Source of the DNA: Planctomycetota bacterium
GTDB taxonomy: Bacteria; Planctomycetota; SZUA-567; H5-PLA8
Reading direction: 5' to 3'
Assembly: GCA_026184295.1 (NCBI GenBank)
Contig: JAHCJK010000005.1
Span: 1 to 64,000, forward strand
DNA length: 64,000 nucleotides
The position numbers and the translations under genes are program-made. This document shows positions 36,436 through 43,816 of this stretch, in pieces (position 1 is the first letter of the stretch; every line of letters begins with the position of its first letter). The notes under the pieces were generated by a model, which made no database searches, was not told the DNA's origin, and saw only the letters and a list, made by a program, of their open reading frames with translations.

Positions 36436-37008
36436 ATGCGGAAAGGACGCGGGATGACGATGCTGGAAGTGCTCATCGTCATGGGCATCATCGCGCTGCT
36501 GATGTCGGCGCTCGCCGCCGCGACCCTGCGCCTGCGCGAACGCGCCGCGCTCAACAAGACCCGCGCCCTGCTCGAGAAGGTGCTGAACGGGCTCGAGACG
36601 TACAAGCTGCATTTCCGAGGTTATCCTCCCCACGACGACGGCACGCACGCAAACGCCGAAGCGCTCATGTATTACCTTTCGACTTCATTCCGCATTTCCC
36701 CCGATCTTTCCAGGAACGAGGTCCAGGCTTCCGCCGACGTCGGCCCGATCGTCACGTTCGAGAAAGAAGAGGCCGCGAACGGCCGCGTCGTGGACGCGTG
36801 GTACTCGCCGCTGGGCTACGAACGCGTGCAGCAGGAAGACCTGGCCAAGGCGCAGAAGCTCGACGTGCCCGCGTGGTACGACCCGACGCGTTCGACGTCC
36901 ACCGGCGCGCGCGTGCTCGTCGGCTCCCAGTTCTGCAAGCTCTACTCGTACGGCCCGAACCGCAAGAACGACGGAGGAGGGGGCGATGACCTGCAACCGG
37001 GCAAGTAG
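36436..37008 (+). CDS. Type II secretion pseudopilin, GspG-like
   Basis: 190 residues. The prepilin signal is MRKGRG|MTMLEVLIVMGII: the prepilin peptidase cuts after Gly6, leaving methylated Met1 and the conserved Glu5, then a hydrophobic helix. Further on, NGLETYKLHFRGYPPHDDG is the GspG-like stretch that in known major pseudopilins leads to the calcium site. GGGAGG precedes the ATG at 36436; the frame is open further upstream, through the sigma54 promoter, and is not coding there. First of five prepilin-like genes. It overlaps the next gene by 23 bp. Confidence 0.82.
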   Translation: MRKGRGMTMLEVLIVMGIIALLMSALAAATLRLRERAALNKTRALLEKVLNGLETYKLHFRGYPPHDDGTHANAEALMYYLSTSFRISPDLSRNEVQASADVGPIVTFEKEEAANGRVVDAWYSPLGYERVQQEDLAKAQKLDVPAWYDPTRSTSTGARVLVGSQFCKLYSYGPNRKNDGGGGDDLQPGK

Positions 37009-37777
37009 CCGGACCTCGGCGCGCGCCTTCACGCTCGTCGAGATGCTGGTCGTGCTGACGATCATCCTGCTCCTGGCGGGCGTGGCCGCGCCGGTCTTCT
37101 CCGCGTTCGCGAAGTCCTCGACGCTCGACCAGGCGACGAAGGTGGTCTTCTCCGCGCTGCGCCAGGCGCGCGTCACCGCGATCAACGACCGCCGCGTCAC
37201 CGCCGTCATGTACGGCGACGACCTGGCCGGCATCGAGCCCAAGCCGCTGGCCGGCGTGCTGCCTTCCCGCAACCAGATCGAGGTCTGGACGGTGCTCGAC
37301 GCGGGGCACTTCTCCTACCCGTACATGCCGGATCTGCCGAGCGCGCAGCATTGGACCAGCCCCTGGTATCCGTACCGCTTCAAGGACGTGCCGGTGACGC
37401 CCGAGCCGATGACGATTCCGGAGGGCGCGCGCGTGATCGCGGGGCTGTACGACAAGAACACGGCGAACTTCCATTTCGGCGGCGGCGGCTGGACCTGCTA
37501 CAAAAAGGATTCCATCGGCGAGATTCTGCGCCACCAGACCGTCTTCGATCCCACCGGCTGCAAGCCGCTTCACGGCGGCTACGGCGGCTTCGACCACGTG
37601 CTCGTCTTCGTGCCGTCCACGGGCGCGCTCGCGGTCATCCAGACCTCGGCGAGCTGGTACAACGGCTATTTCCGGCCCCGCGTCGTCTCGCAGCGGCTCG
37701 ACCGCGTCGGCGGTCTGGCGCTCACGCGCCCGCAGGACCTGGCCGCGCGCATCGACGGCCATCCGGGCACCAACTAG
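36986..37777 (+). CDS. Type II secretion minor pseudopilin, GspH-like
   Basis: 263 residues. The signal is RTSARA|FTLVEMLVVLTII with cleavage before Phe and Glu5 in place. After the helix comes AVFSAFAKSSTLDQATKVVF-like spacing typical of GspH (here APVFSAFAKSS and ALRQARVTAINDRR), then a long beta-rich domain with GGGGWTCYKK. It is about 90 residues longer than a common GspH. The cleavage residue is Ala instead of Gly, which prepilin peptidases accept less often. Overlaps the previous gene by 23 bp with GGAGGAGGGGG upstream of its ATG. Confidence 0.8.
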   Translation: MTCNRASSRTSARAFTLVEMLVVLTIILLLAGVAAPVFSAFAKSSTLDQATKVVFSALRQARVTAINDRRVTAVMYGDDLAGIEPKPLAGVLPSRNQIEVWTVLDAGHFSYPYMPDLPSAQHWTSPWYPYRFKDVPVTPEPMTIPEGARVIAGLYDKNTANFHFGGGGWTCYKKDSIGEILRHQTVFDPTGCKPLHGGYGGFDHVLVFVPSTGALAVIQTSASWYNGYFRPRVVSQRLDRVGGLALTRPQDLAARIDGHPGTN

Positions 37778-37791
37778 CCCAGGGAGCACGC

Positions 37792-38325
37792 ATGTCCGCA
37801 TCCAACATCCGGAGGCCCGTCGGTTCGCGCGGCGTGACGCTGATCGAGATCATGGTCGCGATGTTCGTCTTCCTGATCGGCGTCGTGGGGGTGCTCGCCG
37901 CGCTGCCGACCGGCATCGACTCGGCCGCGCTGGTGATCTTCCAGGACGCCGCGATCCACCTCAGCGCCAGCAAGTTCGCGGAGTTCCGCCGCGACCGCAT
38001 CGACCCCGCCGCCGACCTGCAGGACGGCAGCGCGTACATGGCTTCCTCGCAGGAACCCAAGAACGGCTCGGCGGGCGGCTACCGGGATTTCGCGCACGCA
38101 TCGGGGCAGGCGTACGAATACTTCTCCGACGTCGAACGCTACGAATGGCGCGTCGTCGAGAGCGAACTGACGAACGTCGGCGTGGGGACCGACGCGCTGG
38201 GCAAGCCCGCGCCCGTGGAAGGCGGCGGCGATGCGCTGCCGGTCACGCGCGTCGCGCTGGATCTGCATCTGAAAGGCACCAAACGGAATTTCCGCTTCGT
38301 TCAGTACATGTTGAACCTCAAGTGA
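37792..38325 (+). CDS. Minor pseudopilin, GspI/PilV-like
   Basis: 177 residues with prepilin signal NIRRPVGSRG|VTLIEIMVAMFVFLIG (Glu5 present). The rest of the helix and AALPTGIDSAALVIFQDAAI, with later alpha/beta segments ending RFVQYMLNLK, fit the GspI/PilV group, which caps pseudopili together with GspJ and GspK. GGGAG lies before the ATG at 37792, 14 bp after the previous stop. Third in the operon. Confidence 0.8.
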   Translation: MSASNIRRPVGSRGVTLIEIMVAMFVFLIGVVGVLAALPTGIDSAALVIFQDAAIHLSASKFAEFRRDRIDPAADLQDGSAYMASSQEPKNGSAGGYRDFAHASGQAYEYFSDVERYEWRVVESELTNVGVGTDALGKPAPVEGGGDALPVTRVALDLHLKGTKRNFRFVQYMLNLK

Positions 38326-38363
38326 TCCGCCGGCCGGATCGCGGTTTGAACGGGACTCGCAAT

Positions 38364-39326
38364 ATGCGCATGCATCGTGTGCCCTGGGCGCGACCCGGGG
38401 CGGGTTTTACGCTGCTGGAGATGATGGTCACCGTCGCCATCTGCCTGATGATGATGGCGATGGTCGTGCCCGTCTTCCAGGTCGTGACCCGGTCCACCTC
38501 GCGCATCGAACGCAAGCTGGCCGTCCATGAAGCCGCGCGCATGGTGCTCGATTTCTACGACGCCGAGATTCAGTCGGCCGTCTACGACAGCCGCGGCAAC
38601 CACTTCGGCATCAAGAGCGTCGCGTACGACGACGGCGACTCCTTCACTCCCGCGGGCGCGGCGACGCGCTACGGCCATTCGCAGCGCCACGGCAGCGAAC
38701 TGAGCTACCTGCGCATGCCCTCGTTCTCGGCCAACACCGCCTACGCCAGCCACGACCTCGGCATGGCGCTCTTCAATTACTCCTGGGACGAGGACGTCAA
38801 CCTGGTGGCGCTCGGCCACGTGCTGGCCTCCTCCGACTACGCTTACGAGCGCGCCGGCGCGCTCGCCGACGTCTCCCAGGGCCGCACGACCGGGTACCTT
38901 TCGCGCGCCCATTACCGCGCCACGAGCGCCGGGCGCGACATGCCCGCCAAGGCGCTTGGGCCGGGCTTCGAATGGGGCGCCGGCGGGCTGTGCGACGACG
39001 AAGCCGGCCACGGCCGGGGCCTCTCGGCGCTCGACGTCGTCGATTTCGAGGTCGCCTACTGGGACGACGCGGCGCGCGCGTTCAAGAACCTGCCGGACTT
39101 CACCGCCGTCTACTTCGCCCCGCCGCCCAAGGCCATCCGCATCACCGTCACCGTCGCGGACGCCAACAAGCGCGAGACGCTGACCTTCTCCCGCATCACC
39201 CGCGTCCCCGGCGGCACCGCGAGCGGCGCGCTGCCCTCCGGGGCGCCCGACGCCTCGAACACCGACCCGTCGCCCTACAACCGGCTGAAGGACCTGAAGG
39301 CCCTGTACCCGTGGCGCGGCTATTGA
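38364..39326 (+). CDS. Minor pseudopilin, GspJ-like
   Basis: 320 residues with signal WARPGAG|FTLLEMMVTVAICLMM (Glu5 present) and the following GspJ-like helix VTRSTSRIERKLAVHEAARM. The C-terminal domain is beta-rich and larger than usual (ALDVVDFEVAYWDDAARAFK, AIRITVTVADANKRETLTFS). The last part resembles the typical GspJ ending in which a strand pair precedes the stop. The ribosome-binding site is weak (CGGGACTCGCAAT), suggesting low expression or coupling. The gap to the previous gene is 38 bp. Confidence 0.8.
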   Translation: MRMHRVPWARPGAGFTLLEMMVTVAICLMMMAMVVPVFQVVTRSTSRIERKLAVHEAARMVLDFYDAEIQSAVYDSRGNHFGIKSVAYDDGDSFTPAGAATRYGHSQRHGSELSYLRMPSFSANTAYASHDLGMALFNYSWDEDVNLVALGHVLASSDYAYERAGALADVSQGRTTGYLSRAHYRATSAGRDMPAKALGPGFEWGAGGLCDDEAGHGRGLSALDVVDFEVAYWDDAARAFKNLPDFTAVYFAPPPKAIRITVTVADANKRETLTFSRITRVPGGTASGALPSGAPDASNTDPSPYNRLKDLKALYPWRGY

Positions 39327-39342
39327 CGCGGAGGATTCCGGC

Positions 39343-41874
39343 ATGACCAAGGCGAACCTGTCCGGCGCGCGGCGGCGCGGCTTCATCCTGCTGGTGATGG
39401 TCGGGCTGATGGCCGTGATCCTGATCCTCTGCACCGGCTTCCTCTCGTTCACGCGCAGCGAGATGACCTACGTCAGCGGGTTGCGCAACCAGACCGAATG
39501 CAACAACGCGCTCGCGAGCGCCCTCGATTTCGTCAGCGGCGCGATCGTGAAGGACACCTTCAACGGCAACCAGTTCGACGACGGCAAGGCCGTCGCCATC
39601 GCGCGCGACCCAGGCAGCGCCTTCCACCGCTGGTGGTACAAGCCCAGCATCGAGATGAAGCAGGGTTCGCTCGGCAGCATCGAGGACGAGGCCGGCTGGT
39701 TCTACCTGCCCGCGAACTTCACCACCGACGGCACGACGCGGGTGCGCGTGCGCGTGCAGGTCTCCGACACCAACGGCAGCATCAACGTCAACGACGCCAT
39801 CGACGACGGCATTCCCACCCAGGCGCAACTCGCCTGCATGCTCTGCGAAGCCTGCGACTACTCCTTCGCCGAGCGCGAACGCGCCGCGAAACTGACGATC
39901 TATTCCGCGAGCGCGCCGTTCAACGGCGGCTCGATCCTGCATTACAGCAAGTACGCGGGGTACAACTGCCCCGGCAACGGGCACGCGGGCTTCAACCCCG
40001 CCGCGCCGGCGGCCAAGTGCCCGTACCATGCGTACCCGCTCGAACCGCGCCGCTACCTCGACGGCTGGCGCGCGGCCTCGCGCACGATCTCGAACATCGA
40101 CCACTCCTACAAGAATTATTACAAGTGGCGCACCACCAACGAGCCGTACTTCACCGACATCGCGATTCCGGGCGGCTCCAAGAGCGTCACGCTCGAGACG
40201 ATCTTTTCGGCGAGCCAGTCGGAGCACGGCATCTCGGGCGACTTCGCCGGCGGGGACATCGGCTACTACCTTTTTCAGGAGGGGCGCTACGCGGTCTACA
40301 ACGCCTGCTACGTCGATCCCGACACCGGTCGCAGCCCGGTGAACGTGAACACCGGCGTCCCGCCGGGCACCTACACGCCGGGCACGACCTGGAACAACGT
40401 CGGCCTCGAGAACTACTACACGTTCGTGCACTTCGACCGCGTGATGAAAGGCGTCTTCAACGTCGCTTCGCTGAAGCACCTGATCCGCATCGGGACCTTT
40501 CCGTTTCTGCGCGGGGGCGTGACGCACCGCATCCAGGCGAAGTGGCTGTACGAGCAGCCGCTTTCCAACGTCGAACCCGCCGCCGCGCCGCTGGACACCT
40601 GGACGCCCGACGAGATCGAAGCCGCGCGCAAGAAGGCCGAGGAGTACCGCTGCAAGGTTGCGTACCAGTATCAGGAGACGCTCGTCCGCTACTTCGCGGG
40701 GATGTACGACAACTACGCGACGTGGTACTCGGGCAATTACCCGTACACCGCGCCGGGCTACACGAGCAAATGGCACAACTACCAGCAGCGCTACGGCGCC
40801 ACGCTGGGCGCCGCGAACACCGGGACCGGCCAGGTGAAGTATTTCTGCCCGGGCCTGCGCCTCGACAAGCCGCGCTTTCCCTTCGGGCTCGACGAGTTCC
40901 GCGCCAACATCAAGGCCGACCTGACCGCGATGACCGTGCACAGCCGCAACGCGGCCTTTAACGACGGGACGCCGGCGGCGACGGAATCCGAATCGGGCTA
41001 CGTGAGCATCGACGACAGCGAGGTCTTCGAGATCGCGCCCGGCAAGCTCGACCGGCGCGTCGCCACCGCGATTTACGACAACGCCGTGCCCGGTTCGGCG
41101 ACGCTGTGGAACGCGGTCGAAGCCGGCAAGTACCCGCTCACGCCCGAGGAACGCTACCCGATCCGCCAGTTGTACGAGATGCGCCTGGGCCGCGACGAGA
41201 ACACCGCGGTCTGGCACGAGTTTCCGCAACGCGAAGGCGAAGGCACGATCCCCGTCGGCGTCTACACGCCGGCCTCCGACGGCTTCCCGAAAAAAGTGAC
41301 GAAGGAGATGGGCCGAATCATCGCGCTCTCGGGCGCGCCCGGCGCCGGAACCGCGGGCCAGGAACTGGGGCCCTGGGAAATCCGCAACCACGTGCCCGAA
41401 CGCCAGCTCCTCTTCACCGCCGACTGCTTTTCGACCGAACTGACGACGACGACCACGACCTACGCGATGGTCGTCGCCGCGCAGCTCGTCGATCCATCCA
41501 AGAGCCTCGCGCAGCCCGACATTCTCTTTTCGCGCCACGTCGCGTACGTGGTGGAGCTGGCGCCCGACGTGAAGAACGAGACCGGCGGCGCGACCGACTG
41601 GAGTTCCACGGGCCTCGGGTACTACAAGACTGCGCGCCCGCGCGCGCGCGTTACCGACGCGAACTACACCGACGACAATCTCGCCACGCCGCCGCTCGTG
41701 CGCACCGACCGCAACGGCAACGCGATCCGCGGCACCGACACCAGCGCGGCGCTGGAATGGTTCGATTACCGCGGCGTGCCGAAGGGCCAGGAAGACGCGT
41801 TCTACGACACGGCGTGGCAGACGCGGCGGCGCTTCCAGATCCGGCGCGTCGTCGATTTCAGCTTCAACGAATAG
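39343..41874 (+). CDS. GspK-like outsized minor pseudopilin
   Basis: 843 residues. The N-terminus ARRRG|FILLVMVGLMAVILILCTGF is a prepilin-like signal without Glu5, as in GspK, whose position 5 is not Glu because it caps the tip. RSEMTYVSGLRNQTECNNAL is the expected helix. GspK is normally about 330 residues, so this protein carries some 500 extra residues, rich in Tyr, Asn and Trp (for example KYFCPGLRLDKPRFPFGLDE) with no family I recognise. The extra part may be a binding or adhesive domain at the pseudopilus tip. It lies 16 bp after the GspJ-like gene. Confidence 0.72.
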   Translation: MTKANLSGARRRGFILLVMVGLMAVILILCTGFLSFTRSEMTYVSGLRNQTECNNALASALDFVSGAIVKDTFNGNQFDDGKAVAIARDPGSAFHRWWYKPSIEMKQGSLGSIEDEAGWFYLPANFTTDGTTRVRVRVQVSDTNGSINVNDAIDDGIPTQAQLACMLCEACDYSFAERERAAKLTIYSASAPFNGGSILHYSKYAGYNCPGNGHAGFNPAAPAAKCPYHAYPLEPRRYLDGWRAASRTISNIDHSYKNYYKWRTTNEPYFTDIAIPGGSKSVTLETIFSASQSEHGISGDFAGGDIGYYLFQEGRYAVYNACYVDPDTGRSPVNVNTGVPPGTYTPGTTWNNVGLENYYTFVHFDRVMKGVFNVASLKHLIRIGTFPFLRGGVTHRIQAKWLYEQPLSNVEPAAAPLDTWTPDEIEAARKKAEEYRCKVAYQYQETLVRYFAGMYDNYATWYSGNYPYTAPGYTSKWHNYQQRYGATLGAANTGTGQVKYFCPGLRLDKPRFPFGLDEFRANIKADLTAMTVHSRNAAFNDGTPAATESESGYVSIDDSEVFEIAPGKLDRRVATAIYDNAVPGSATLWNAVEAGKYPLTPEERYPIRQLYEMRLGRDENTAVWHEFPQREGEGTIPVGVYTPASDGFPKKVTKEMGRIIALSGAPGAGTAGQELGPWEIRNHVPERQLLFTADCFSTELTTTTTTYAMVVAAQLVDPSKSLAQPDILFSRHVAYVVELAPDVKNETGGATDWSSTGLGYYKTARPRARVTDANYTDDNLATPPLVRTDRNGNAIRGTDTSAALEWFDYRGVPKGQEDAFYDTAWQTRRRFQIRRVVDFSFNE

Positions 41875-41941
41875 CGCGGCGGAGGCGATCTCCGCGCGAT
41901 TCCGCGGCCGCAGGGCCGCCGGTTATTCAGGATAACGAACG

Positions 41942-43333
41942 GTGGCAGGAATAATGACCGAAGACATGCGCATAAGCAGGAAGGGGCCGGCGGAGGGCCG
42001 CGCCCCTTCGGAGAATTCCGGTTCCATGCACGTGCTGGCCTGCGAAAAATGCGCGCGCCCCGTCCCCATGGCGCACCTGGCGGAAGGCCGCGCGCTTCAG
42101 ACGAGCGCGAACAAAGTCATCTGCGCGGTCTGCTGCAAGCACGCGCACCCGCCGCGCCGCCGCATCTCCGGCGCGATCACGCTTCCGAAAAGTCAGTCGT
42201 CGAACCGCATCCAGCGCGTGCCGTCGCAGACGCCGCCGCCGCGCCCCAAGATCACCGCCGAGACCGCGATCCTGCCGCGCGCGAAGCCCGCGACCGAACG
42301 CAAAGCGGCCACGGCGCGCACGGCGACGTCCCTGCGCATCGAACGCCACTGGGTCTGCCACGTCTGCGGCGTGCCCGTCGATCCCAAGGAAGTCGCCGCC
42401 GGAGGCGCGGAACTCCGCGACGGCAGGCTCTGGTGCCGCGCGTGCTTCAAGAAGCAGGACGCGCCCGCGCCGAAGCGCCGCTGGATCGTGCCCGCCGCGG
42501 CCGCGGGCCTGGCCGCCGTCGGCGTATCGCTCGCGGTGCCCGGCGCGGCGCTGATCGTCCTGGCGCTCGGCTGCGCCGCGGCCGCGCTCTTCGTGCTCCT
42601 GAGCGGCGAGATGCCGTGGGCCTTCCGCGCCGGCGTGACCACGGTCGCGCTCTTTGCCGCGGGCGCCTGCGTCGCGCTGCTGGCGATGCTGCAGGATCAT
42701 TCGAGCGCGGCGAAGACGACCGGCGACCTGTCCGGATTCGGCGCGCGTATCGAGGCCGCGCTGGCGCAGAACAAGGTCCGCGACGCGCTTGCCGAATTGC
42801 AGAAGCTCAAGGCCGCCGCGGCGCGCCGGCCCGGCGAGTTCGCCACGCCCGCCGCGGAAGAACGCCTTGCGTCCGCCCGCAAGGCGATCAACGCCTGGCT
42901 GGCGGACAAGTATCCGGATTCGAACGAGATCGGCCGGCAACTGGTGCTCGCCTTCGCCGAGGCCTTTCCCGGCGAAGACGACGAACGCTTCGAGCGCATC
43001 GTCGTCGAGGGCGACTCCCTGCGCGCCGCGCTGCGGGTGGCCGGCGACGCCGAGCGCGTCCATCCCGGACAGGGGCCGGAAGAGGATCGCCGCTATACGC
43101 AAAGCAGTCTCGACGCGTGGCTGGTCGCGACGTACGTCTTCGACCGCATCGGCGCGATCGACCGCCTGCATCTCGACCTCAAGATCGCCGGCGGGACGGC
43201 GCGGGAGCTCGACCTTACGCGCGCGCAGTATCAGGCGCTGCGGCGGCAGCCGTTGCCGCAGGCCATGCTCAGCCGGAAGGACTGGGCCAGGCGCCTCGAA
43301 CCGGGCGCCGTGGCCGGCGCCGAAAGCCGCTGA
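41942..43333 (+). CDS. Membrane protein with two zinc ribbons
   Basis: 463 residues from GTG 41942 (AGGA 9 bp upstream); ATG 41954 is an alternative. Two zinc ribbons lie at C34/C37/C61/C64 and C139/C142/C165/C168, with the same CxxC-22/23-CxxC spacing as in the activator at 34964 and the protein at 24456. They are joined by a Pro/Arg-rich linker. Hydrophobic segments follow at about 182-222 and 232-255 (VTTVALFAAGACVALLAM). The C-terminal 210 residues are helical, with FGARIEAALAQNKVRDALAE and ERLASARKAINAWLADKYPD resembling repeats. Located between pseudopilins and glycosidases in the operon, it may couple membrane assembly to the activator. Function inferred only. Confidence 0.72.
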   Translation: MAGIMTEDMRISRKGPAEGRAPSENSGSMHVLACEKCARPVPMAHLAEGRALQTSANKVICAVCCKHAHPPRRRISGAITLPKSQSSNRIQRVPSQTPPPRPKITAETAILPRAKPATERKAATARTATSLRIERHWVCHVCGVPVDPKEVAAGGAELRDGRLWCRACFKKQDAPAPKRRWIVPAAAAGLAAVGVSLAVPGAALIVLALGCAAAALFVLLSGEMPWAFRAGVTTVALFAAGACVALLAMLQDHSSAAKTTGDLSGFGARIEAALAQNKVRDALAELQKLKAAAARRPGEFATPAAEERLASARKAINAWLADKYPDSNEIGRQLVLAFAEAFPGEDDERFERIVVEGDSLRAALRVAGDAERVHPGQGPEEDRRYTQSSLDAWLVATYVFDRIGAIDRLHLDLKIAGGTARELDLTRAQYQALRRQPLPQAMLSRKDWARRLEPGAVAGAESR

Positions 43334-43359
43334 TTCGATTCACATCCGGGAGGAGCCGC

Positions 43360-43800
43360 ATGGAAACGTTCGAAGTCCGCTACCCCGTCGCCGCCGACGA
43401 GCACCTCGTCTTCGACGGGAAGTCCTGGTTCATCCTCTGGCAGGGCACGCGCCTGAACCTGGAAGACCACGAGGCCGTCGCGATGGCGCTCCCTTCCGTC
43501 GGGCGCTCGCACACCGTCGCCGACCTGCTCGTCCGCATCGCGCTCTCCAAGGCGCGGTTCGTGCGCGTGGCTTGCGCGGGCGCGCAGCTTCCGCCGCGAT
43601 CGTACGAAGGCAGCACCTTCGCGAGACATCTGCGCCTGAAGGCGCTGGCCGCGGGCGTGCACGTGCTCGATCCCGTGCGCGCGCTGCTCGACCGTCTTCA
43701 GAGCGAAGGCGGGCTGGGCGCGGAGTACCAGGTCGAACAGCCCGGCGGCCCGGCGCTGAGCCTGGCCGATTGGATCGGCCGCGAATTCCTCCGGAACTGA
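43360..43800 (+). CDS. Small protein of unknown function
   Basis: 146 residues, beginning METFEVRYPVAADEHLVFDG. Mixed alpha/beta, with RLNLEDHEAVAMALPSVGRS and VADLLVRIALSKARFVRVAC, ending SLADWIGREFLRN. No signal peptide, membrane helix or metal motif is visible. GGGAGGAG at 43348-43355 supports the ATG at 43360. It lies 26 bp after the double-zinc-ribbon gene and 16 bp before the next, so it belongs to the same operon. I do not recognise the family. Confidence 0.7.
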   Translation: METFEVRYPVAADEHLVFDGKSWFILWQGTRLNLEDHEAVAMALPSVGRSHTVADLLVRIALSKARFVRVACAGAQLPPRSYEGSTFARHLRLKALAAGVHVLDPVRALLDRLQSEGGLGAEYQVEQPGGPALSLADWIGREFLRN

Positions 43801-43816
43801 GCCGCGAAGATTCTCC

